In this document: positions 53,141-62,476 of the stretch, piece after piece
Layout: every line of letters begins with the position of its first letter
Numbering within the stretch: the first letter of the stretch is position 1
NCBI GenBank assembly: GCA_964346815.1
Contig: CAYFWF010000023.1
Coordinates: 62,001 to 126,000 of the forward strand
From: CAYFWF01 sp964346815
Lineage (GTDB): Bacteria > Acidobacteriota > Aminicenantia > Aminicenantales > Aminicenantaceae
Direction: 5' to 3'
Length of the DNA stretch: 64,000 bases
The notes under the pieces: generated by a model
The model's input: the letters and a program-made list of their open reading frames with translations, nothing else
Told to the model about the DNA's origin: nothing
Database searches by the model: none
Program-made: the position numbers and the translations under genes

Positions 53141-54316
53141 TCATATCTCTCTTAGGTGCTCGTACACTGTCTGATAAATGTCTTTGTGGGTTTTTCCGTC
53201 TCTTTGGGAACCATTCAAAGGATTGATTATATCAGCAACGCATACAGGTGTTAACATCTCATTTCTTATAGTCGCATCAGGACAATGATAACAGATCTGA
53301 TATTGACTTTTTTCGCTGTTGAATTCAGGAGGATTTTGAATAGCGATAACATGAAACCTTATGGCTTTTGTGAGGCTTGATTTCTTGATCAACTTGAAGA
53401 ATTCAAGGATTGCTTTTGGATTTTCTAAAGTTTCTAAAAAAGCTACAAATGGCATCAAAAGGGGAAGAGCAAAACGTTTAAAAATAGGGGCAAAAAATTG
53501 CCGTCCGTTTATCACCCTGAAAAGTTTTCTCAGTCTTCTATCGATTTTTGGAGATATGGAAAAAGCATGACCCGTGCTGCTGTTGATAAAAAAGAAATAA
53601 ATGAGCCAGCTAATGTCATCATCATCCAGATTCGATGGAATATAAGCAGTCATATTGATCTTGAGCTCCTTTAAAATGCATTCATACTCATAGACAAGTT
53701 CGGTTTTATGTGCTTGTTGATGTACGGGATCTCGGGCTAGAACGGCTAGAATGCCATCAAAGAATTTATACCTGAAATAGTTCTTTATGGAGCTCGGAAT
53801 TTCCCCTTTGTTCGCTTCATAAATGGTTAGAGATAGAGCAAAATGAACTTTTTTCCTCTCCAATTTCTCGAACAAAAGATGGCGGACACTTTCGATATCC
53901 CCATGGATATGCTTCTGTCCCACGTCGATATGCAACAATATCCTGTCCAATCCGGCATGGATGAGCTTATCTAAAAACAGGTCTTCTTTATCATGAAGCA
54001 GAACAATTCCGTTGGTCAAAAGTTGACATTTCAGGTTTTTAAGTTTGATATGTTGTATGATCTCTGTTATATCAGGATGCAGGGTTGGTTCCCCTCCTAA
54101 TAAGCTTATGGTTTCAAGCTTTCTCTTTCTTACGGCTAAGTCTATTTCTTTTTTGACTTCATCAAGAGATTTAACATAATTTTTTTCCCGCGTGTAACAA
54201 ACGCGACACTTCATGTTGCACGTCCTGTTCGGCTCGATGGTTGCGTGGGGCGTTTCTTTGAGGGGATACTTGAGCGGCTTGATTTTTATTCCAGATTTTA
54301 TGTCGAGGGCTCGCAT
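53141..54316 (-). CDS. Radical SAM protein of unknown specificity
   Basis: 391 residues. CNMKCRVCY is the radical SAM motif (Cys33, 37, 40), with ISLLGGEPTLHPD and LNLKC-type LLTNGIVLL after it. The C-terminal half has a hydrophobic stretch (RFALPLLMPFVAFLETLE) and late Cys residues (YQICYHCPDATIRNEML, TPVCVADII) that could bind an extra cluster. Starts 21 bp after the lipoprotein gene at 54338 in the same direction. Substrate unknown; a lipid or lipoprotein target is conceivable. Confidence 0.82.
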   Translation of the reverse strand: MRALDIKSGIKIKPLKYPLKETPHATIEPNRTCNMKCRVCYTREKNYVKSLDEVKKEIDLAVRKRKLETISLLGGEPTLHPDITEIIQHIKLKNLKCQLLTNGIVLLHDKEDLFLDKLIHAGLDRILLHIDVGQKHIHGDIESVRHLLFEKLERKKVHFALSLTIYEANKGEIPSSIKNYFRYKFFDGILAVLARDPVHQQAHKTELVYEYECILKELKINMTAYIPSNLDDDDISWLIYFFFINSSTGHAFSISPKIDRRLRKLFRVINGRQFFAPIFKRFALPLLMPFVAFLETLENPKAILEFFKLIKKSSLTKAIRFHVIAIQNPPEFNSEKSQYQICYHCPDATIRNEMLTPVCVADIINPLNGSQRDGKTHKDIYQTVYEHLREI

Positions 54317-54337
54317 GTCTAAAGGATTTCTGTTTGA

Positions 54338-55840
54338 CTATCTTTTTCCAGCGGTTGCTTCCTTTGACTTCAGATATTGCTGGAGTGCGAATCGAATGGT
54401 ATAGCCAGGTTCTGAGTAGAACTTTTCGAGCAGCTCGTTTTGAGGCTCTCCTTCTGCCCTCAGGTGAATCGTGTAGTACCCAGAAGCTTTGAGGATCACT
54501 GATCGTTCCCAACCCTCCTTTTTTGGAGGTGCTGGGAAGATGACTTCAGCCTGATCGCCCTTATTGGGCATGATGAGATAGTTGTTATCACTTTCCTCCA
54601 GTATTTCTTTGACATCATGACCCCGGTTGTCCACAGCTTCTGAAGCTCTCACCTCATGAATCTGGAGGTCCAGATCTTCTGTATAATCGACAAAAAGAGA
54701 ATTGATCCTCCAGAATGTTGCCGGGGGTGTTATTTTTATTTTCAGCGTTTCTTCTGTCACATCGCTGATATCGATAACATAAGCTTTATCTTCCGAGATA
54801 AACGGGCCTCCTCCGAAAATCGTTCCCTTGGATTTCCATCCCTTCTCTGTCTTTACTCGAATCCGAAGAAGATAGAGCTCTTCATTAAAGAACCAGTTCA
54901 TAATCTGTTGATACGCAGGACCAAAATTGTTAACCTCAGTATACCAATCATCAATCTTTTTCCCGTGCAATTCCAGAAATTGTTTGGCGATCTGAGATCC
55001 CCAGAGGCTTGTACACGCATCGACGAAGAGCTTCGCTTTCTTTCCATTTTTTGGCCTGGGAAATTCGAAGATGAGCTCATCTTTCAAATCTTCTTTTTTA
55101 TCTGGATTTTTCTGTTCCACTTGGGTTTGCCAGAATTTGCCATCCTTTCCGCAAACAAGCGGAAGGATATCATTCCCTTCGCCGTCAGCAGCTCGGATTG
55201 GAAGATACGGATTAGAGATTGAATGTATTTTGCCCGATGCGTCGGGAGCGACGTGTGTTCCTTCCGGATGGTCGACAACTATGAGTTTCAGCTCATCCGT
55301 GTGTTGAGTCTCGTCCAATTCATTGACAATCAAAATCTTATACTGGCCGTTTATTTCTCTCACATGTTCCAATCCGCACCACTCAGTCCTCTTCAGGGTC
55401 TGACAAATTGCTGCTCCATACGGTTCTGCATCGAACACATAATTTTCTCCATCAAAGGAGTAGATAAACGGGCAGGATTCGGAAGGAGGTGGCTCAGGTG
55501 CAGTGGCGGTACCAATCGTAAGTATACCGGCAATGATAGCCACTCCACCATACATTACAGCATAGTAACTATTTGTTTTTTCTATTTTTACAGATTGGAT
55601 CAGAGAGAAATCTACTTCTTTTTTGACATTGCCTTTGATAAATCCGACGATTTTCTCTTCTTCTATGCTTGGTTGCTTCAGTTTAAGCTCTGTTCCATCT
55701 TTCAAAAGAACGATGATTGATTTTGAAGCCGAGATCTTGTTTCCCTCCTGGGGAGCAATATAGGTGACGGTCTTTGTACAGGAGATAAAAAATATCAAAA
55801 TCACTATCAGAGTTATTGCTTTGTATCCTTTGTTGCTCAT
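54338..55840 (-). CDS. Lipoprotein with Sm-like N-terminal segment and conserved CPF...FDAEPYG domain
   Basis: 500 residues. Signal ends IFFISC. Residues ~40-95 have a short beta-barrel-like pattern (VLLKDGTELKLKQPSIEEEK, VDFSLIQSVKIEK) and then a glycine-rich transmembrane stretch (YYAVMYGGVAIIAGILTIGT). The ~380-residue remainder starts SCPFIYSFDGENYVFDAEPY and includes RTEWCGLEHVREINGQYKIL and NELDETQHTDELKLIVVDHP, a motif I have seen in unnamed lipoproteins. Followed by the radical SAM gene and preceded by 55858, with the same N-terminal arrangement. Confidence 0.72.
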   Translation of the reverse strand: MSNKGYKAITLIVILIFFISCTKTVTYIAPQEGNKISASKSIIVLLKDGTELKLKQPSIEEEKIVGFIKGNVKKEVDFSLIQSVKIEKTNSYYAVMYGGVAIIAGILTIGTATAPEPPPSESCPFIYSFDGENYVFDAEPYGAAICQTLKRTEWCGLEHVREINGQYKILIVNELDETQHTDELKLIVVDHPEGTHVAPDASGKIHSISNPYLPIRAADGEGNDILPLVCGKDGKFWQTQVEQKNPDKKEDLKDELIFEFPRPKNGKKAKLFVDACTSLWGSQIAKQFLELHGKKIDDWYTEVNNFGPAYQQIMNWFFNEELYLLRIRVKTEKGWKSKGTIFGGGPFISEDKAYVIDISDVTEETLKIKITPPATFWRINSLFVDYTEDLDLQIHEVRASEAVDNRGHDVKEILEESDNNYLIMPNKGDQAEVIFPAPPKKEGWERSVILKASGYYTIHLRAEGEPQNELLEKFYSEPGYTIRFALQQYLKSKEATAGKR

Positions 55841-55857
55841 ATGTTCCTCCTGTTTTT

Positions 55858-56412
55858 TTAATTACCCATAATTTTTTTTACGGCTTTTATCTTTTCTCGT
55901 TCATCCAGTTTGTAAAATTTATATTCTGATTTCGTTCCTACATCAGCTAGTGCGCCAACAAGAGCCCCGATGAGTCCGGCTCCTGCTCCCAAAATTGTGC
56001 TCCCAATGAGAGCCTCTTCAAAATCCTCATTATACTTGCTGCTTGCTCCAGCTACGCCTCCAACAATTATGAATGTCCAGGCGAAACCACTGAGCATGCC
56101 TGACGTTGCCTTGCTGCCTTTTCTGGGCAGCTTGATGGAATGGATATCGTCGAGCTTAATTTCGAGGAGTTCAACGTTCCAATAGGGAAAAGGGGAAAAC
56201 GCCAAATCTTTCCCTCTCAAGCTAATGAGTTTTCCCTTAAGGATATCTCCTTCTGACGTTATTAATTCCACTTCCGGGAATCTCTTCGCTTGGACTTCAG
56301 AAGTCGGAGATATGGAAAACTCTCTGGTTGATTTGGTTCCTATAGGCGTGCAACTGACGATTAAGATCAAAAAAATCAATAGAGTGCAAAAGGCAAAAAG
56401 AATTCTATACAT
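55858..56412 (-). CDS. Small lipoprotein with Sm-like segment and glycine-zipper region
   Basis: 184 residues. Lipoprotein signal ends FLILIVSC. The segment TSEGDILKGKLISLRGKDL, NVELLEIKLDDIHSIKLPR mirrors the N-terminal segment of the next protein. Then two glycine-rich hydrophobic stretches (SGFAWTFIIVGGVAGAS and LIGSTILGAGAGLIGALVGA), as in glycine-zipper proteins, and a Lys/Glu-rich tail. AGGAGGGG precedes the ATG. First gene of a run of three. Confidence 0.7.
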   Translation of the reverse strand: MYRILFAFCTLLIFLILIVSCTPIGTKSTREFSISPTSEVQAKRFPEVELITSEGDILKGKLISLRGKDLAFSPFPYWNVELLEIKLDDIHSIKLPRKGSKATSGMLSGFAWTFIIVGGVAGASSKYNEDFEEALIGSTILGAGAGLIGALVGALADVGTKSEYKFYKLDEREKIKAVKKIMGN

Positions 56413-56656
56413 TTTCCCCTCCTCCTAAATCAGGTTTCATTAGATCCTCGTTTGCCCTCTTTTACAACGGGGAGCAGTGGCATCAAAAAAATCAAAAAAG
56501 CCTGCCAAACGAGAACTCAATTTCTCCCTCACTCATTTCGTATCTCATCACTTAATTTGAGCTTTTTGGAGGGAAATGTTGTCAAGAAGATGTAAATATT
56601 TTGTTAAAAGTTTGTTAAGAGAAGAGAAATTCTGGAGATTCTTTGATTTTTGTGGC
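56413..56656. other. Intergenic region before the lipoprotein operon
   Basis: 244 bp, A/T-rich. Contains a possible TTGACA (minus strand, near 56582) without a clear -10. No gene, RNA or REP copy seen. Confidence 0.4.
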
Positions 56657-58597
56657 TTATTCCAAAATCTTGAGCTTTATATGGGTAGGAAATTTTTTTG
56701 AGCGGTACACTTTATGGATGGCTTTTTGGAAATCCTCTTCCTCGGCGTGATAGATGTCACAGAACTTCTGAGGGTTGCGGTCGATCACAGGAAACCAGGT
56801 GCTCTGTATGTGCACCATAATCCTGTGGCCATTAAGGAAACAATGGCATTTGTCGCGGAGGTCGAATTCGATCTTGGTCACTTCGTTAGGGAGCAAAAGT
56901 TCTGGTTTTTCGAAGCTGTTCCTGTATTTGCTGCGGATGACTTCACCGGCTAAGAGCATCTGGAAATCTCCCATCCGCACATTGCAGGGATTGGGCTGGT
57001 TGTCTGGGGCATCGCCGGGATAGACGTCGATCAATTTAACGATCCAGTCAGCGTCTGTTCCGGTCGTGGAGACATGCAGACTGGCGATAATGGGGCCTGA
57101 AATGGTGATGTCTTCCTCGAGGACATCGGACTGATAAACCAGCACGTCCGGACGGCGGGCAGCAAACCTTTGATCCTCCACCATCCAGAGATGTCCTTGG
57201 CTGGTTCGGATTTCCGAGGACCAGGGAACAGGTTTGTCGGGATCGCTGATGTAGGAATCAAAGGCTGTGGCTGATTCTTCCGAGGGCGGATCGAAAGAAA
57301 GTCTGCCGCCGGCATGGAAATAGAGATTCTTCTCCTTTGCTTCCTCAGGAGGCCACCTGTCATAGGATTTCCATCGGTTCGAACCCGTCTCGAAGACGAA
57401 GGCTTCGGGCAGATCGAGAGTGCCCTCGTCTTTGAGGTAATAGTTGAAGAATGGAAATTCCACCTTTGTCCTGTAGTCAAGTCCAGTTTTTATGTCGAAA
57501 CGGATATTTCCCAAAGAATCGCCATCCATCCGTGTCCATCCTCCGTGGAGCCAGGGACCTACCACGAGAAGGCTTTTGTTATCGGGATTCTTGTCTTCGA
57601 TGGTGTAGTAGATGCTCATCGGACCGTAAAAATCCTCGGCATCGAACCAGCCGGCCACATTCAAAACGGGGTGTTGGATGCCGTCCAGATGTTGCAGCAC
57701 ATTCTGCCTTTTCCAGTATTCATCGTAATCGCCGTGCTCCATGTATTCATTCCAGGTGGGGACAGAGTCACGGAAATATTTCTCGTTCACGTTAGAGACA
57801 GGCCCGAGTTCCAAGAAGAATTTGTATCCATCCGGGGTTCCGTATTGGAACCGTTCTGTTCGGGAAGCAGAAGGGCCTGTCCTTATGCGGGCACTGCGTG
57901 CCAGCCATCCGAAGGTGTACATGAGCCGAAAAGCACCGTTGTGGTGGAAGTCATCGCCTATCCACATATCAGAGGGCGATGCCTGAGGAGAGGAGGCTTT
58001 TAATGCCGGATGGGCATCGATCATGCCCATCACGGTATGAAATCCAGGATAGGAAATCCCCCATTGTCCCACCCGGCCATTATGATTGGCAACGTTTTTC
58101 AGAAGCCATTCGATGGTATCATAGGTATCGCTGCTCTCGTCTGTATCCTGGGGACCGTGTTTTTCAGGCTTATGCGGTTTCATAACCACAAACTCGCCTT
58201 CGGATCTGTATTTCCCCCGGCAGTCCTGGTAGACAAAAATAAATCCTTCTTCAGTAAAAAGCCTGGAGGGGCCCAGAGAATTTCTGTAAGCTCTTCCATA
58301 AGGAGGGATGCCGTAAGGCGTGCGGAAGAGCATAATCGGGTATGTTTTCGATTCATCCTTTGGGGAATAGACCTGTGTGTAGAGCTTCACTCCGTCTCTC
58401 ATCGGAATCATGTATTCTTCTTTATGGTAGTGCTTGACGATGTAGGAATGCTGCAGGCCTTCTGCGTTCTTACCATCGAGTCTTGCAGCTTTCTGGCCTG
58501 TATTCCTGGAAGTCCTGGATGCATTTTCTGAGGGGGCTGTGAGCGAAAAACACACCAGGATGATGAGAACGGAAAAAGTAAGTTTTTTCTTTTTCAT
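56657..58597 (-). CDS. Exported CocE/NonD-family hydrolase (S15-like)
   Basis: 646 residues with signal peptide LTFSVLIILVCFSLTAPS. An alpha/beta-hydrolase domain has the nucleophile Ser182 in VGQWGISYPGFHTV, the oxyanion region LFRTPYGIPPYGRA, a later Asp (YYTIEDKNPDN region) and a His in WLHGGWTRMDGDS. The C-terminal ~220 residues form the jelly-roll domain of X-Pro dipeptidyl-peptidase-like proteins (GPIIASLHVSTTGTDADWIV). Family members hydrolyse acyl amides, beta-lactam side chains or peptides; substrate unknown. GGAGGGAAAAG precedes the ATG. Confidence 0.92.
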   Translation of the reverse strand: MKKKKLTFSVLIILVCFSLTAPSENASRTSRNTGQKAARLDGKNAEGLQHSYIVKHYHKEEYMIPMRDGVKLYTQVYSPKDESKTYPIMLFRTPYGIPPYGRAYRNSLGPSRLFTEEGFIFVYQDCRGKYRSEGEFVVMKPHKPEKHGPQDTDESSDTYDTIEWLLKNVANHNGRVGQWGISYPGFHTVMGMIDAHPALKASSPQASPSDMWIGDDFHHNGAFRLMYTFGWLARSARIRTGPSASRTERFQYGTPDGYKFFLELGPVSNVNEKYFRDSVPTWNEYMEHGDYDEYWKRQNVLQHLDGIQHPVLNVAGWFDAEDFYGPMSIYYTIEDKNPDNKSLLVVGPWLHGGWTRMDGDSLGNIRFDIKTGLDYRTKVEFPFFNYYLKDEGTLDLPEAFVFETGSNRWKSYDRWPPEEAKEKNLYFHAGGRLSFDPPSEESATAFDSYISDPDKPVPWSSEIRTSQGHLWMVEDQRFAARRPDVLVYQSDVLEEDITISGPIIASLHVSTTGTDADWIVKLIDVYPGDAPDNQPNPCNVRMGDFQMLLAGEVIRSKYRNSFEKPELLLPNEVTKIEFDLRDKCHCFLNGHRIMVHIQSTWFPVIDRNPQKFCDIYHAEEEDFQKAIHKVYRSKKFPTHIKLKILE

Positions 58598-58909
58598 CTT
58601 TTCCCTCCTTCAGTCACAGACATGCATTTCTTGATTTAGCCTGAACTGTTCGCAAAAAAACTGATGGTCAAGGTTAGTTTACTTCAATCTAGGATTTTCT
58701 GGAAGCTGCAACTTCAATCTGAAAAAAAATCCATTTTTATGCCCCTTTCAGCAGCCGTCAAGCACGCCTAGGAGGAAGCCATCCAGAAGAGATCCTGTCG
58801 AATCCGTTTGTTTGACCGGCACCAGGCAGCGGTTATCGAGGTTTGGCCTGTTTATGACATTGACCGAGAGGATTTCCTGTGATATATGTGATTCAGAGCA
58901 ATCGTCAGA
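58598..58909. other. Intergenic region, no clear gene
   Basis: 312 bp between divergent genes. A short plus-strand open stretch ending IEVWPVYDIDREDFL (58802-58880 area) looks protein-like but has no start; possibly another relic. No promoter can be assigned with confidence. Confidence 0.35.
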
Positions 58910-61657
58910 ATGAGCATCCTCAGCATTATCCTGCATCTTGTCGGATTGGCTGTGTTGCTGCTGTTCTCTTCCTTCTTTTCCGGCTCAGAAACGGCCCTTT
59001 CGGCCCTGCACAAAGCACAGATTCAGAGAATCCGTGAGGACAGGAAAAAGAGCAGCGAGGCAATCGTGAATTTCTTGGATGAGCCTCGACGGCTGTTCAT
59101 TACAGTCCTCTTCGGTAATACTCTGGTGAATATGGCCTTTGTCAGTGTCTCTGGATCGCTGATCTATAACAGTCTGTTCAAGGAGCGCAGCCCTGGGCTG
59201 GCATTTTTGGCGGCTGTTCTGATACAAACATTACTGCTGTTGATCTTCGGGGAAATAACGCCGAAGACCTATGCGATTGTACATTCTGAAAGGTTTTCAA
59301 GAGCCGTTGCACAACCTTTGTGGGGATTCTCTATTCTTATATTCCCTTTCAGAAAGGCATTGCGGATTTTAACGGATACTCTGCTTCCCTTGTTCGGGGT
59401 GCGGAATGTTGTGGATGAGACTCCTCTTACGGCCGAGGAGATACGTGCGATTGTGAAAAAGACAGAAGAACATGGGGCGCTGGACGAAGAAGAAGGAGAG
59501 ATCATTCACAACATCTTCGAACTCCACGATATTCCTGCCAAGGAGGCCATGGTTCCCAGGACAGAAATGGTCTGTTTGGAGGTGTCTCGAACCATAAAAG
59601 AAGCCTTCGATATGACGAAAAGAGCTGGATTGTCACGGCTTCCTGTTTATCGGCAGACCATCGACAATATCTGCGGCATTTTTTATGTGAAGGACATGCC
59701 TCGCTGGAAGGGAGTGAATATAGAAAAGCTGGGAGGTCGGAGCGTTGAACAGCTGACCTTAGAAGAGTTCCTCTCCAACAGTGAAATCCTGAAAGAATTG
59801 AATCCCGGTAACGAAGGCACACTTGCCAGACCGCCTTTTTTTGTGTTCAAGACTAAGAAAATCGGCTCCTTGATGCGCGAGATGACCAAGAAAAAACAGC
59901 AGATGGCGATCCTTCTGGGTGAGTACGGAGGGGTTTCAGGACTGATTACAGTGGAGGATATTGTCGAAGAGGTGCTTGGAGAGATATTCGATGAGTACGA
60001 CAAGCTGTCAGAATTGACCATAATGAAGGATCCTAAAGATCCATCCAGCATTTTGATACCAGGATTCGTCAGTCTGCGGAGCATCAATAGACGGCTGAAG
60101 CTCAGGCTGAATCTGTCGGGAGCCGACACTATCGGCGGCTATACCGTCAGACTGTTCGGGGCGATACCCGATGTCGGCGATGTGGTGACGGATAAAGTGA
60201 ACGGTTTGATCTTCGAAGTCCTCGAAGTGTCGAAAAATAGGGTCAGTTTGATTAAATTACGCAAACAAAACAAAAGGGATAAAAAAGGCAAGACATTCGG
60301 TCTTTCACTTATTTTTTTACTCCTCCTGATGATCCCTGTTCCTCTCTTCGGTCTTGCTGGCATCGAAGCATTCCTAGGGACCAGCATCCTTCAAAACAGT
60401 CAATTTTTTGCGCTCATTTTGTTGTTTTTGCTCATTTTTTCGCTTCTGTGCTCATTCTTTTTTTCAGGTTCAGAAACTGCCATAGTATCAGCCTCAAAAG
60501 CGAAAATAGATGTGCTGGCTCAAAAAGAAAATACCCGTGCTCTGATCATCAATAAGTTGTGGCAGGAGCCGGACAAGATGCTGGGAATCGTGCTGGTCGG
60601 CAATAACTTGACCTTAGCCGCTGCAGGTGTTGCGGGCCTCAGACTGATAACTTATGCTCTCCCAGGCCTTGAAAGCCTACAGGAAGTTTTGAACACCATC
60701 GTGATGACTCTTGTCGTTCTGATCTTCGGCGAGATTCTTCCCAAGACGATTTTTCGTGCCAAGGCCGACTCTTTGGCCCTGCGCAGTGCGCCTGCACTGT
60801 GGATTTCCGGAATGCTTCTCCGTCCAGTGGTCGCGTTGGTCACTAAAATCACCAACTTTGTAATCCGGATGGCAAGTGAGGAGGACATCGAAGAGAAACA
60901 GCGCATCATGCGCGAGGAGCTCAAGCTTTTAGCTCAAATGGGGGAAAGAGAGGGAGTGCTGAAGATCGAACAGCTACAGATGGTTCAAAAGGTGCTCGAT
61001 TTGGAAAACTTGACGCTGGAGAATGTCATGACTCCGCTGGTCGATGTAGTGGCCCTGTCTAAAGATGCAACCGTAGATGAATTTTATAAAAAGGTATCAG
61101 AAACAGGATTTTCGAGAATACCTGTCTATGAAGATCGTGTGGATAATTTGATCGGCTTGGTCAACATCCTCGATATTCTTTATTCAGAGACCGTCACTCC
61201 CACTATTTCTCCCTTTGTGCAGAGAAACATTCGGCACGAACCTGAGTCGAAGAAGGTCTATTCTCTCTTGAGAGAGCTCAAACGAAGCCGCATAAAAATG
61301 GTTTTTGTCGTCGATGAATATGGAGGAGTTGTCGGATTGGTGACTATCGAGGACCTGATCGAGGAAATCCTGGGTGACATCCGGGATGAGAAAGACAGAG
61401 ATGAGGAGGGGGACATTCATAGGATCAGCGATAAGGTTATCGAATGTGACGGAAAAACAGAGATTCAATTGATTAATAATCAATACGGAATGGGCATCCC
61501 GCCGGGAGATTACAATACCATCGCCGGGTATGTCATTTCTCTAATAGAAAGGATTCCCAAACGGGGGGAGTTTGTTGAGACAGAGGATCTGAAAATTGGG
61601 GTGCTTGATGCCGACTTAAAAAGCATCCGAAGAGTGAGCGTTCGGAAGAAAAAATGA
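58910..61657 (+). CDS. Tandem double CNNM/CorC (hemolysin-related) transporter
   Basis: 915 residues, about twice the family length. Half one (1-~455) has DUF21 (FFSGSETALSALHKAQIQRI), a CBS pair (VPRTEMVCLEVS, GLSRLPVYRQTIDNICGIFY) and CorC_HlyC (IPGFVSLRSINRRLK). A hydrophobic linker (LIFLLLLMIPVPLFGLAG) leads into half two with the same order: FFFSGSETAIVSASKAKI, TPLVDVVALSKD, GFSRIPVYEDRVDNLIGLVN, and GDYNTIAGYVISLI. Both halves keep the DEYGG(V)xGLxTxED CBS motif. CNNM/CorC proteins export Mg2+ or other divalent cations as dimers, so a fused pseudo-dimer is likely. Confidence 0.9.
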   Translation: MSILSIILHLVGLAVLLLFSSFFSGSETALSALHKAQIQRIREDRKKSSEAIVNFLDEPRRLFITVLFGNTLVNMAFVSVSGSLIYNSLFKERSPGLAFLAAVLIQTLLLLIFGEITPKTYAIVHSERFSRAVAQPLWGFSILIFPFRKALRILTDTLLPLFGVRNVVDETPLTAEEIRAIVKKTEEHGALDEEEGEIIHNIFELHDIPAKEAMVPRTEMVCLEVSRTIKEAFDMTKRAGLSRLPVYRQTIDNICGIFYVKDMPRWKGVNIEKLGGRSVEQLTLEEFLSNSEILKELNPGNEGTLARPPFFVFKTKKIGSLMREMTKKKQQMAILLGEYGGVSGLITVEDIVEEVLGEIFDEYDKLSELTIMKDPKDPSSILIPGFVSLRSINRRLKLRLNLSGADTIGGYTVRLFGAIPDVGDVVTDKVNGLIFEVLEVSKNRVSLIKLRKQNKRDKKGKTFGLSLIFLLLLMIPVPLFGLAGIEAFLGTSILQNSQFFALILLFLLIFSLLCSFFFSGSETAIVSASKAKIDVLAQKENTRALIINKLWQEPDKMLGIVLVGNNLTLAAAGVAGLRLITYALPGLESLQEVLNTIVMTLVVLIFGEILPKTIFRAKADSLALRSAPALWISGMLLRPVVALVTKITNFVIRMASEEDIEEKQRIMREELKLLAQMGEREGVLKIEQLQMVQKVLDLENLTLENVMTPLVDVVALSKDATVDEFYKKVSETGFSRIPVYEDRVDNLIGLVNILDILYSETVTPTISPFVQRNIRHEPESKKVYSLLRELKRSRIKMVFVVDEYGGVVGLVTIEDLIEEILGDIRDEKDRDEEGDIHRISDKVIECDGKTEIQLINNQYGMGIPPGDYNTIAGYVISLIERIPKRGEFVETEDLKIGVLDADLKSIRRVSVRKKK

Positions 61658-61688
61658 AAGACCTCACAAAAATAAAGGAGGGAACCGA

Positions 61689-61733
61689 ATGTTAAGAAAA
61701 CTCCGCGAACTGGCGAAAATCATGTGCTCGTAA
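61689..61733 (+). CDS. Possible 14-residue leader or relic ORF
   Basis: MLRKLRELAKIMCS, preceded by AAAGGAGG 9 nt before its ATG. Starts 32 bp after the CNNM gene stop and runs into the 3' end of the convergent glycosyltransferase gene. Basic and short; could be a truncated gene or a peptide. Confidence 0.25.
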   Translation: MLRKLRELAKIMCS

Positions 61734-61750
61734 AGGCTTTGGAGGTGCTT

Positions 61751-62476
61751 TTAACGATAGGGAGTGTACCTGCTGCGGTTGAAATTCAAGAGCCCACAAA
61801 AAGCCCATTCGAGCAGAGTGATCAAATAACCCAGCTTAAAGGGATATCGGGACATCCTTCTGGTCGAGGTGTAGATAGGCGCATCCTCGATCATACACCA
61901 GTTTTTTCCCTTTTTTCGCAGTGTTCTCTTGACTTTGGTGAAGAACTCGAGATCTTCTGCATGAGCCATCACAGGATCAAACCCCCCCACCTCAAAAAAG
62001 AGATTTCTCTCGCAATAGCCCAAATGACAGGCCATATGAAAAAGTTTTTTTCCGAAATGGATGAGGCCGAAAAAAAGACTGGCCGCCCGGTCAGATGAGT
62101 CTGCATTGATACGTACGATTCCCATCAGAAGTCCTCCTTTGTACCTATCGTAGACGCGTTGTACCGTTCGAGGACTCAGTTTTGAGTCGGCATCGAAGAA
62201 GAGCAAGACCTCTCCCAGGGCCCTTTTGGCTCCTGTGTTTCTGGCTCTTCCCGGGCTCAGGATCGGCTCTTCCAGGAGGATATGAGAGATGGCGCTGTTT
62301 TGAAAGAAAGAGTGAAAGACTTCGGAGGTTCTATCTGTAGAGGCATTATCCACCACAATAACTTCCAGATCCGAATGATCGAAAGTCTGGCGCTCTACGG
62401 ACTGAAGAGCTCTTCCGAGATATTTTTCCTCGTTAAAGGCGGGAATGATTACGGATACCTTCTTACCTGTTTCCAT
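61751..62476 (-). CDS. Family 2 glycosyltransferase
   Basis: 241 residues (ATG 62476; a GTG at 62485 is in frame). GT-A fold: VSVIIPAFNEEKYLGRALQS, LEVIVVDNASTDRT, and the metal-binding DxD replaced in context LLFFDADSKLS. Later NLFFEVGGFDPVMAHAEDLE marks the acceptor region. No membrane helix except a short C-terminal hydrophobic patch (LITLLEWAFCGLLNF). The gene overlaps the end of the DUF2334 gene, so they act in one pathway, probably surface glycan or glycolipid synthesis. Confidence 0.9.
   Translation of the reverse strand: METGKKVSVIIPAFNEEKYLGRALQSVERQTFDHSDLEVIVVDNASTDRTSEVFHSFFQNSAISHILLEEPILSPGRARNTGAKRALGEVLLFFDADSKLSPRTVQRVYDRYKGGLLMGIVRINADSSDRAASLFFGLIHFGKKLFHMACHLGYCERNLFFEVGGFDPVMAHAEDLEFFTKVKRTLRKKGKNWCMIEDAPIYTSTRRMSRYPFKLGYLITLLEWAFCGLLNFNRSRYTPYR

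Noticed and set aside
53141..54316. Radical SAM gene considered as an anaerobic sulfatase maturase for the sulfatase at 39812
   Set aside because: Lacks the Cys-rich SPASM C-terminus expected of anSME and is 12 kb away with different neighbours.
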